A DNA stretch of 55,170 nt, from positions 1 through 55,170 of the forward strand of contig NZ_CABVPL010000055.1 of the NCBI RefSeq assembly GCF_902499045.1, given 5' to 3'. This document shows positions 15,953-23,488 of this stretch, one piece after another. Position 1 is the stretch's first letter; every line of letters starts with the position of its first letter. This DNA is from Burkholderia latens. Lineage in GTDB: Bacteria; Pseudomonadota; Gammaproteobacteria; Burkholderiales; Burkholderiaceae. The notes under the pieces were generated by a model. That model made no database searches. It saw nothing but the letters and a program-made list of their open reading frames with translations, and was not told where the DNA came from. The translations under genes were made by a program, and so were the position numbers.

Positions 15953-18043
15953 TCAGAGCGGCACGTCGATCGCGCCGGCCCCGGCCGTGATCGCGTTCGC
16001 GCCCGGCGCGGTCGCGATCGGCGGCAGGTTCGCGCTCGTCAGCGCGGGCGCGGCGCCCGGCGTGCCGCCGCGCGGCACCGTGCGGATCACCTGCGACGGC
16101 GGCAGCGGCGTGCCGCTCTTCAGGTGCCGCCACATCAGATTCAGCGCCTGCAGGTCGTAGTAATGAACCGGAACGAAGCGCGTGTCGAAGCCCGCGACCG
16201 GCAGGAACGCATCGAAGTGCTGCCCGTTCGTCACCTCGTAGAACACGAGTTGGCTGCGGCCGCCTTCGCTGATGCTGTTCTGCGCGACGTACGCGCGCGA
16301 CGCGTGGTTCACCGGCACGAGCGCGTCGCTGCGGCCCTGCACGATGATCGCGGGCTTGCCCTGCAGGTTCGCGTTCACGCGCACCGCGTCGACGTTCGCC
16401 GGCATGTCGAGCATCCCGTTGGTCCACAGCTGACGCAGGCACAGCGCACCCGCGAAGCTCGCGTCGGGCGTCGCGAGCCGGTGATCGACGCCCGCGCCGG
16501 TGTTGAACACCAGATTGATGCCGGCCGTCGGCGGCACGCCGTTGCCGAGCCCGAACACGGCCGGCATCGGCGACGCGGCGGGCGCCGCGACCGCGCCCGT
16601 CGCCGCGTTGGTCGTCGCAAAGCTGAAATTGCACAGGTTGTCGGTCACGCGCGAGCGCGTGTACGCGTTCGCATAGGTGACGGCGATCGCCGGGATCGCC
16701 TGCGAATCCCACATCGACGCCTGCAGCAGGTCGGAATCGGCGAGATAGCCGGCCGCATGCAGCTGCGCGAGCGCGTCGGCGGCCTGGCTCGGCGTATCGG
16801 CGCCCGACACGAGCCCCGCCGCCGCGAGCGTCGCGCAGCGCTGCGTGCGGATCGCCTGCGTGGTCGCCAGCGGCAGTCCGCTCAGGTACGGCTCGCCCGC
16901 GAGCGACGCCGACGCGGCCGCGCACGGCTGCAGCAGGTTCGCGAGCGTCGCGTAATCGGCGAGCGGCCGGCCGAACGACGGCACCGGCTGGCCGCCCTCG
17001 CGCACGACCGCGTTCGGCGCCATCCGCACGTTGACCTGCGGCTCGCCGACGACGACCGCGGTGATCCAGCGGCGCGTGTCCTGCTCGGCCGCCGCGAGCG
17101 CCGCGCCGCCGCCGTTGCTGACGGACGCGGCGATCGTCGTGATGTCGCCGGGGCGGTAGCGCACGCCATGATGCGTCGCGTCGAGCTGCGGGCCGAACCG
17201 TTCGTTGAGCGCCCAGTACGCGAATTCGACCGCCTGCAGCGTCGATCGGCCCCAGTCCTGTTCGGGATTCTGCTGCGAATGCGCGTGCTTGAACGCGTAG
17301 CGGTTCGGGAAGCGGTTGTTGAACGCGGCCAGGTCGCCGCTCGTCACGTTCGCGGTGAAGAGGCTGGCGCTCCCGGCCAGCACTGCGTCGGCGAGCGTGC
17401 CGTCGATCAGCGTGATCGTGTCGGAGCCGAGCTCGTGCGCGCCGTTGCCGCTGCCCTTGTCGTTGTACGCGACCGCGCAGCCGCGCTTGAGGCCCCATTC
17501 GCCGGCCGCCGAAATCGCGCCGTACACGCCGCGCGAACCCGACGACGTCGCGGTGACGATGCACGGCTGCGCGGGATCGAAGCTCGCGGGCACCTGCACG
17601 AGCAGCGTCACGTTCTTGCGGCCGCTGCCGTCGTCGGAATACGCGAGATATTCGGTGCCGGGGATCTTGCCTTCGCCGAGCGTGTCGTTGCCGTCGAGGT
17701 CGACGTTCGGCCCCCAGAAGCGGCCGTAGCCGCCGTTCGCGCTCATGTCGACGAGCGCGCGGTAATTCGACCAGATCGCGACGCGGCGCAGCTCGGCACT
17801 CGTCGGCCGCGCCGGATTCGCGAATGCGGGCGCCGTGGCGGCGGCAAGGCCCGTCTTGCCGAGGCCGGCCGTCAGCAGGTCGTCGCTCGTGCCGTCATAC
17901 GCGGTCGTGCGCACGCTGCCGGACACGAAGCCGGGCAGCCGGTTGCGTTCGGCCGATTCGTCGCCGTTGCAGGCGCCGAGCAACGTGAGCGCGGCCAGCG
18001 CCGCGCCGACAAGAATTCGACTCCCCCACCCGTGCGTCGTCAT
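15953..18043 (-). CDS. D-(-)-3-hydroxybutyrate oligomer hydrolase, lipoprotein
   Basis: This 696-residue protein belongs to the 3HBOH family, which cuts (R)-3-hydroxybutyrate oligomers to monomers in PHB degradation. Its length matches the family (about 700). The N-terminus is a lipoprotein signal with lipobox L-G-A-C at Cys25 (TLLGACNG), so it is predicted to be membrane-anchored outside the cytoplasm. The nucleophile is most likely Ser309 in S-V-S-N-G-G-G, inside a lipase-box-like turn, with GRSDALVP and NGQHFDAF later in the chain likely supplying Asp and His. A GGGAGG site precedes the ATG at 18043. It is transcribed alone. Confidence 0.88.
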   Translation of the reverse strand: MTTHGWGSRILVGAALAALTLLGACNGDESAERNRLPGFVSGSVRTTAYDGTSDDLLTAGLGKTGLAAATAPAFANPARPTSAELRRVAIWSNYRALVDMSANGGYGRFWGPNVDLDGNDTLGEGKIPGTEYLAYSDDGSGRKNVTLLVQVPASFDPAQPCIVTATSSGSRGVYGAISAAGEWGLKRGCAVAYNDKGSGNGAHELGSDTITLIDGTLADAVLAGSASLFTANVTSGDLAAFNNRFPNRYAFKHAHSQQNPEQDWGRSTLQAVEFAYWALNERFGPQLDATHHGVRYRPGDITTIAASVSNGGGAALAAAEQDTRRWITAVVVGEPQVNVRMAPNAVVREGGQPVPSFGRPLADYATLANLLQPCAAASASLAGEPYLSGLPLATTQAIRTQRCATLAAAGLVSGADTPSQAADALAQLHAAGYLADSDLLQASMWDSQAIPAIAVTYANAYTRSRVTDNLCNFSFATTNAATGAVAAPAASPMPAVFGLGNGVPPTAGINLVFNTGAGVDHRLATPDASFAGALCLRQLWTNGMLDMPANVDAVRVNANLQGKPAIIVQGRSDALVPVNHASRAYVAQNSISEGGRSQLVFYEVTNGQHFDAFLPVAGFDTRFVPVHYYDLQALNLMWRHLKSGTPLPPSQVIRTVPRGGTPGAAPALTSANLPPIATAPGANAITAGAGAIDVPL

Positions 18044-18219
18044 TGCCGCCTCCCGATATGGATATCGTTATCAGCCGGCCGCCGTGTCGTGCGCGGCGCG
18101 CGGGCTCTGAAGAAAACGCCGGGCCGACTGCGGTTTTGCACCCGGAGAGCGCCCTCCGAAAGGCGCCGGTCGCGAAGCCTGTCGCGCAACGACAGGTCCG
18201 GCCCGTCTGAAGCGCAAAC

Positions 18220-18241
18220 GGGCCCCGGCACGCCGGGGCCC
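18220..18241. terminator. Strong GC hairpin downstream of the BON-protein gene
   Basis: GGGCCCCGGC-AC-GCCGGGGCCC is a perfect 10-bp inverted repeat 45 bp after the BON gene stop. The following tract is only GTTTG on the minus strand, so it is a terminator or an mRNA-stabilising hairpin. Confidence 0.55.
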
Positions 18242-18285
18242 GCGTGGAAGCGGGCGCGAGCAACGCTCGCGCGCCGCCGCCGACG

Positions 18286-18651
18286 TTACTGCTGCTGGAC
18301 CGTCAGCTTGTTCGAGACCGACGTCACGCCCTTCACGCCCTTCGCCGCCTCTTCCGCCTTGTCGATCTGAGCCTGGTCGGGCACCGTGCCCTCCAGCGTG
18401 ATCGCGCCGCCCTTCGAACGCACGACGAGGTTCGACACGTCGATGCCGCCTGCCTTCGTAATGGCCTTGCGCACCGCGTAGCCGAGCTGGCGGTTGGCCT
18501 TCTTCGCGGTCTTGGCCGCGGCCTTCGGCGAGCTCGCCGCCGCGGCCGGCGCTTCGGTGGCCGCCGCATCGCTCGACTGCGCGTACACGCTGCCCGTCAG
18601 ACAGGCTGCCACGGCTGCAACACCCAACGCTCTCAACACGATCGACTTCAT
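18286..18651 (-). CDS. Exported BON-domain protein
   Basis: This 121-residue periplasmic protein has a signal peptide (MKSIVLRALGVAAVAACLTG, cut near VYA|QSS), an Ala/Lys-rich linker and a single BON domain at about residues 52-118 (LGYAVRKAITKAGGID, LEGTVPDQAQIDKAE, VSNKLTV). BON domains bind lipids or membranes, as in OsmY and DolP. Its AGGAGATAGC ribosome-binding site is strong. Envelope-stress induction is common in the family but cannot be read from this sequence. Confidence 0.9.
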   Translation of the reverse strand: MKSIVLRALGVAAVAACLTGSVYAQSSDAAATEAPAAAASSPKAAAKTAKKANRQLGYAVRKAITKAGGIDVSNLVVRSKGGAITLEGTVPDQAQIDKAEEAAKGVKGVTSVSNKLTVQQQ

Positions 18652-19106
18652 GCTATCTCCTTATGACTTCGGAACGGCCGTGCACAGTACGGCCGGATAC
18701 CCCCAAAGGCAGCCGGCCCGCGCGCGAACGGGCGGGACGGCCGATGATTTCCACGGCGATGCGAGAGAGGCGGCACGGGCCGGCAGCCGGCGCACGCGAA
18801 TGCGGGCCGGCCGGGCCGGACAGCCGCCGCCCGGACGCGCCCGGTCTCATTGCGTGCCGGGTCGCGCGCGAATTCGGGCGCGGCTGCGTCGCACAATGTA
18901 ATCCAGCGCCCGCGGAAGCGCAAAGCTTTTGACGCGCAGCCTGCCGGCGCGGGCCTGCCCGGGTGCCCACGCATGCGCGCCGGCGACGGCCGCCGACTCG
19001 CGCACGCGATGCGAAACCGGGTACCATCGCCGCCAGAACGCGCATCGTGCGCATCGCCCGAGACGGTCGTCATCGGCACGTCACGCGCGTGTCATCCATC
19101 GATTCC
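18652..19106. other. 455-bp divergent spacer (BON gene / TAXI gene)
   Basis: It must hold the promoters of the two divergent genes. It is very GC-rich with several GGCCGG-type short palindromes but no gene with proper codon bias and no recognised operator. Confidence 0.4.
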
Positions 19107-20597
19107 ATGAAGCCAGCCAGCCCCCGCCCGCCCCGCCGCATCCTCGCCCGCTTCGTCGCGGTGTCGTGGCGCGACCTCGCGCTGTCGATCGGCCCGACCG
19201 TGCTGCTCGCGGCCGCGGCGGTCTGGCTCGCGGTCAGGCTGATCCAGCCGGCGCCGCCGTCCACGCTCGTGATCTCGGCCGGGCCGCCCGGCAGCACCTA
19301 CTGGAACGCCGCGCAGAAATACAAGGCGATTCTCGCGAAGAACGGCGTCACGCTCGACGTCGAGTCGTCGGAAGGATCCGCGCAGAACCTCGCGCGGCTG
19401 TCGAACCCGAACGCGCCGGTCGACGTCGGCTTCGTGCAGAGCGGCATCGGCCCGAAGGAGCGCGACGAACGCCTGGTTTCGCTCGGCAGCATCGGCTACG
19501 TGCCGCTCGCGATCATGTACCGCGGGCCGGTCGTCGCACGCCTGTCCGACTTCAACGGCAAGCGGCTCGCGCTCGGCGCGGAAGGCAGCGGCGCGCGCGA
19601 ACTCAGCCTCGCGCTGCTGAAGATGAACGGCATCGTGCCGGGCGGTTCGACCGAACTGCTGCCGACCGCCGGCGAGGATGCCGCGATCGCGCTGCTCGAC
19701 GGCAAGATCGACGCCGCGTTCCTGTCCGGCGACTCGACGCAGATCCCGGTGATGGCGAAGCTGTTCCGCGCGCCGGGCGTGCACGTGTACTCGTTCACGC
19801 AGGCCGAGGCGTACGCGCGGCGCTTTCCGTACCTGACCGCGATCACGCTGCCGATGGGCGTCTACGATCTCGGCCGCAACCTGCCGCCCGCCGACATCCA
19901 CACGGTCGCGCCGACGATCGAGCTCGTCGCGCGCGATTCGCTGCATCCCGCCTTGTCCGACCTGCTGATCGAAGCCGCGCGCGAAGTGCACGGCCACGCG
20001 ACGATCCTGCAGCACGCGGGCGAGTTCCCGTCGGCCGTCACGCGCGGCTTCCCGCTGTCCGACGATGCCGCCCGCTATTACAAGTCGGGCAAGACGTTCC
20101 TGTACCGGCGGCTGCCGTTCTGGGTCGCGAGCCTCGTCGACCGGCTGCTCGTCGTGGTCGTGCCGCTGATCGTCGTGCTGATCCCCGGGCTGCGGCTCGT
20201 GCCGTCGCTGTACGGCTGGCGCGTGCGCTCGCGCATCTACCGCTGGTACGGCGCGCTGATCGCACTCGAGCGCCGCGCGCTCGGCGAGCATACGGCCGAC
20301 GAGCGCGTGCGGCTGCTCAACGAGCTCGACGACATCGAGGAAGCCGTGAACCGGATGAAGATGCCGCTCGCGTACGCGGGGCAGTTCTACGTGTTGCGCG
20401 AGCACATCGGCTTCGTGCGCGAACGGCTGACCGCACATGAGCTCGATGCGGCGGCCAATCCGACGACCGCGACCACCGCGACGCCGCCGACCACCTCGGC
20501 CACGCCGGGCGCCGGCACCGCCGCGGCGCAACACAACGAACACGACGCGCCGCCGCCGGGCGGCGAGCCCCCTCGGGCGACTCCCGGTTCCGCGTGA
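19107..20597 (+). CDS. TAXI-family TRAP solute-binding protein, membrane-anchored
   Basis: This 496-residue protein has a TAXI-type TRAP substrate-binding domain between two membrane segments: an N-terminal anchor (about residues 20-40) and a C-terminal helix (LVVVVVPLIVVLIPGL, about 350-366). A charged cytoplasmic tail and a Thr/Ala/Pro-rich end follow. The binding domain starts LVISAGPPGSTYWNAAQKYK and ends after SAVTRGFPLSDDAARYYKSG. The start at 19107 is chosen at MKPASPRPP. No TRAP membrane subunits (DctM/DctQ) are nearby, so it may be a sensor or a partner of a distant transporter. Confidence 0.85.
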   Translation: MKPASPRPPRRILARFVAVSWRDLALSIGPTVLLAAAAVWLAVRLIQPAPPSTLVISAGPPGSTYWNAAQKYKAILAKNGVTLDVESSEGSAQNLARLSNPNAPVDVGFVQSGIGPKERDERLVSLGSIGYVPLAIMYRGPVVARLSDFNGKRLALGAEGSGARELSLALLKMNGIVPGGSTELLPTAGEDAAIALLDGKIDAAFLSGDSTQIPVMAKLFRAPGVHVYSFTQAEAYARRFPYLTAITLPMGVYDLGRNLPPADIHTVAPTIELVARDSLHPALSDLLIEAAREVHGHATILQHAGEFPSAVTRGFPLSDDAARYYKSGKTFLYRRLPFWVASLVDRLLVVVVPLIVVLIPGLRLVPSLYGWRVRSRIYRWYGALIALERRALGEHTADERVRLLNELDDIEEAVNRMKMPLAYAGQFYVLREHIGFVRERLTAHELDAAANPTTATTATPPTTSATPGAGTAAAQHNEHDAPPPGGEPPRATPGSA

Positions 20598-20690
20598 GCG
20601 GCCGATCCGCGATCATTGCTGCATCCGCGCGCCGCCGCGTAACATGAAGGCCGCCGCGAGGCGCGCACGCCCCACCTTATGGAGATCGTC

Positions 20691-21329
20691 ATGACAACCG
20701 GCCTCGACACTACCCAGCCCGCGTGGTTCTTCGACTTCGTGTCGCCGTTCTCCTATCTGCTGCTCGAACAGCATGACAAATGGCCCGACGTGCCGTTCGA
20801 ACCCGTTCCCGTGTCGCTGCCCGACCTGCAGCGCCACTGGGGGCAGCGCCCGAGCGCCGACGTGCCGGCCAAGCGCGTGTTCACGTACCGCCACGCGCTG
20901 TTTCGCGCGGAGCAGCTCGGCATTCGCTTCAAGATGCCGCCCGCGCATCCGTTCGATTCCGACAAGGTGCTGCGTCTCGCGATCGCGTTGCGCGCCGACA
21001 TCGCGACCGTGCTTGAGATGTTCCGCTTCATCTGGCACGACGGCAACGATCCGTCGACGCCGGACGGCTTCGCGGCGTTGTGCGAACGCGTCGGCGTCGG
21101 CCACGGCGACGAGCTGATCGAATTCGAGGAGACGGGCGCGCAGTTGCGCCGCAACACCGACGATGCGATCGCGCTCGGCGTGTTCGGCGTGCCGACGTTC
21201 TGGATGAACAAGCAGCTGTTCTGGGGCGAGGACGCGCTGCCGATGGTGCTGTATTGCGCGCGCACGCCGAACTGGCTCGAGTCGCGCGAGGTGAAACGGA
21301 TCAGCGCGCTGCCGAAGGGCCGCGCGTGA
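20691..21329 (+). CDS. 2-hydroxychromene-2-carboxylate isomerase family protein (DsbA-like fold)
   Basis: This 212-residue protein resembles the NahD/kappa-class GST branch of the DsbA superfamily. It has the SPFSYL motif at residues 18-23, which in HCCA isomerase contains the glutathione-activating Ser, and the cis-Pro segment GVFGVPTFWM near residue 165. It likely catalyses a glutathione-dependent isomerisation or conjugation of an aromatic compound. The ATG at 20691 follows GGAG. No naphthalene genes are in the window, so the substrate is unknown. Confidence 0.85.
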   Translation: MTTGLDTTQPAWFFDFVSPFSYLLLEQHDKWPDVPFEPVPVSLPDLQRHWGQRPSADVPAKRVFTYRHALFRAEQLGIRFKMPPAHPFDSDKVLRLAIALRADIATVLEMFRFIWHDGNDPSTPDGFAALCERVGVGHGDELIEFEETGAQLRRNTDDAIALGVFGVPTFWMNKQLFWGEDALPMVLYCARTPNWLESREVKRISALPKGRA

Positions 21330-21398
21330 TGGCCGGTATCACGCACGGCGACGCGCGGCTGCGGTAAGGTTACGCGTCCCCCGAATCACGCTCCATCG

Positions 21399-22346
21399 AT
21401 GGAAGACGACGACCGTACCGCCTCGCTCGATATCTGGCTCGTGCGCGTATTGCGCACGCTGCTGCTCGAGCGCAGCGTCACGCAAACCGCGCTGCGGCTG
21501 AACCAGACGCAGCCGGCGATCAGCACCGCGCTCCGCAAGCTGCGCGAGACGCTGAACGACCCGATTCTCGTGCGCGGCAAATCCGGGATGGTGCCGACGG
21601 AATACGGCGCGTCGCTGCTCGGCGCGGCGTCGCGCGCGCTGCGCGAGGTCGACTTCATCGCGACGCCGCACGGCGACTTCGATCCGTCGTCCGCGCGGCG
21701 CACGTTCCGCGTCGCCGCGCCCGACTACCTGAACGATTTCTTCATGCCGACGCTGATCGAGCGCTTTCGCGACGCGGCGCCGCATGCGCATCTGGAAATC
21801 GACTCGCTGAATCCCGCGCTCGATCACGCGGACGCGCTCGAATCGGGCGCGCTCGATCTCGTGATCGGCAACTGGCCGAAGCCCGATCCGCACTTCGCAC
21901 GCCAGGACCTGTTCTCCGACACGATCGTGTGCCTGATGCGCGACGCACATCCGCTCGCGCGCGAACCGCTCACCCGCGACGCCTACGCGGCAGCCGCGCA
22001 CGTCGCGCCGACCCCGTACACCGGCGACAAGCGCAATGCGATCGAGATCGGCCTGGCACGCGCGCGCCTCACGCGGCGGATCGTGACGACGCTGCCGTAC
22101 TTCGGCATCGTGCCGCAGGTGCTGCTGCAGTCGGACCTGATCTTCACGACGACGCGCCGCTTCGCGACGCACTATGCGCAACTGCTGCCGCTCGTCGTCG
22201 TCGCGCCGCCCGTGCCGTTTCCGCGCATCAAGAGCTACCTGCTCACGCACCCGCAGCCCGATCGCCCGACCGACATCGCGTGGCTGTGCGCGCTGATGCA
22301 GAGCGTGTCCGACGAGCTGACGGCCGCACGCGCGCGCAAGCGCTGA
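21399..22346 (+). CDS. LysR-family transcriptional regulator
   Basis: This 315-residue protein has an N-terminal winged HTH (about residues 12-70, RSVTQTALRLNQTQPAISTA) and a C-terminal effector-binding domain. It lies 69 bp after the HCCA-isomerase-like gene on the same strand and converges with the NTF2-like/xdh genes. Its target is not evident; the upstream isomerase gene is the closest candidate. Confidence 0.9.
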   Translation: MEDDDRTASLDIWLVRVLRTLLLERSVTQTALRLNQTQPAISTALRKLRETLNDPILVRGKSGMVPTEYGASLLGAASRALREVDFIATPHGDFDPSSARRTFRVAAPDYLNDFFMPTLIERFRDAAPHAHLEIDSLNPALDHADALESGALDLVIGNWPKPDPHFARQDLFSDTIVCLMRDAHPLAREPLTRDAYAAAAHVAPTPYTGDKRNAIEIGLARARLTRRIVTTLPYFGIVPQVLLQSDLIFTTTRRFATHYAQLLPLVVVAPPVPFPRIKSYLLTHPQPDRPTDIAWLCALMQSVSDELTAARARKR

Positions 22347-22397
22347 AGCGGACGCGGCGCGCAACGACGACCGCTCCCGCTCACGAAGCGCGGCCGC

Positions 22398-22799
22398 TCA
22401 GGCCGTGCAGAACGTTTCCTGCAGATGGGTCCAGCGCACGACGCCTGCCGCGTCGCGTTCGAACACGGCCGTCGCGCGGCGCGCGGGCAATTCTCCCGAT
22501 GCCGCATGCTGCGCTTCGATGTAGGTGAGCGTCACGTGCGACGCGTCGGCCGCGAGCACGCGGAGGTCCGACAACGCGATGCGCAACCCCGGCTTCGCGC
22601 CGCCGAGTTGCGCGAACAGCGCGCGCAGGCCGTTGCGGTCGAGCAGGCGGCCGTCGGTCAGGATCATCGTGAAATCCGTGGAGAAGGACGCGAGCAGCGC
22701 GTCGAGCGCCGCGGGCGCGGTATCGGCGCCGGACAGCCAGCGCTCGATGGCGGCGACGCTCGCATCGAGCGCGTCGAGATAGACCTGATGATCGGACAT
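22398..22799 (-). CDS. NTF2-like (DUF4440/SnoaL-type) protein
   Basis: This 133-residue cone-fold protein has an N-terminal helix followed by SFSTDFTMILTDGRLLDRNG and a C-terminal VFERDAAGVVRWTHLQETFC strand pair, as in SnoaL/DUF4440 domains. It lies 97 bp downstream of xdhC on the same strand. Its role is unknown; a small-molecule binding or enzymatic role is usual in this fold. Confidence 0.75.
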   Translation of the reverse strand: MSDHQVYLDALDASVAAIERWLSGADTAPAALDALLASFSTDFTMILTDGRLLDRNGLRALFAQLGGAKPGLRIALSDLRVLAADASHVTLTYIEAQHAASGELPARRATAVFERDAAGVVRWTHLQETFCTA

Positions 22800-22896
22800 G
22801 GCGGGTGCGCGAAAGGCGCGCGGCCCGATGCCGCGCGATCCGTGCAGTGTAGGCAAAAGTCCGCGGACGTGCGCGTAACGTATCGGCCGCTCGGCG

Positions 22897-23487
22897 TCAT
22901 CGCGCACAGCTGACGTCGTCGCGCGCGCGTCCCGCCGCCGCGGCCTTCGCATCGGCCACCGGCATCCCCGAGCGGGCCTGCAGCAGTTCCGCGCAGACGG
23001 CCACCGCGATCGCGCCCGGCGCCTTGTCGACGATCCCCGCGACGCCGATCGGACACACCATCTCCACGAGCCGCGCCGGATCGACACCGCGCGCCGTGAG
23101 GCGGCGCTCGAACTTCACGCGCTTGGTGCGCGAGCCGATCATCCCGAAGTACGCGAAATCGCGCCGCCGCATGATCTGCGCGGCGAGCGAGAAGTCGAGC
23201 GCGTGGTTGTGCGTCATCACGAGGAAGTACGCGCCGGGCGGGGCCGCGTCGACGATCGCCTCCGGCGTGTCGGTCGGCTCCGGCTGCACGTTCGGCGGAC
23301 ATTCGTCCGGAAACAGCTCGTCGCGCGTGTCGACCCATTGTACGACGCACGGCAATGCGCCGAGCAGCGTGACGAGCGCGTGACCGACGTGCCCCGCGCC
23401 GAACAGCACGATGTGCATCGGCGCCGGCGCCGCGATCGCGCGGTTGCGCTGGCCGGTGCCCGGCGCGAACGTGGCGACGCCGTTCAT
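22897..23487 (-). CDS. xdhC: Xanthine dehydrogenase accessory protein XdhC, N-terminal domain missing
   Basis: This 196-residue protein corresponds to the C-terminal Rossmann domain (XdhC_C) of XdhC: VLFGAGHVG at residues 27-35, then HNHALDFSLA, FAYFGMIGSRTKR and CPIGVAGIVDKAPGAIAVAV. XdhC matures the molybdenum cofactor by sulfuration and inserts it into XdhB; usual length is about 300 or more. The N-terminal XdhC/CoxI domain, with its conserved Cys residues, is absent. The ATG at 23487 comes one base after the xdhB stop and is followed by only about 24 unrelated residues. The protein may be impaired or need help from another copy. Confidence 0.8.
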   Translation of the reverse strand: MNGVATFAPGTGQRNRAIAAPAPMHIVLFGAGHVGHALVTLLGALPCVVQWVDTRDELFPDECPPNVQPEPTDTPEAIVDAAPPGAYFLVMTHNHALDFSLAAQIMRRRDFAYFGMIGSRTKRVKFERRLTARGVDPARLVEMVCPIGVAGIVDKAPGAIAVAVCAELLQARSGMPVADAKAAAAGRARDDVSCAR

Positions 23488-23488
23488 C

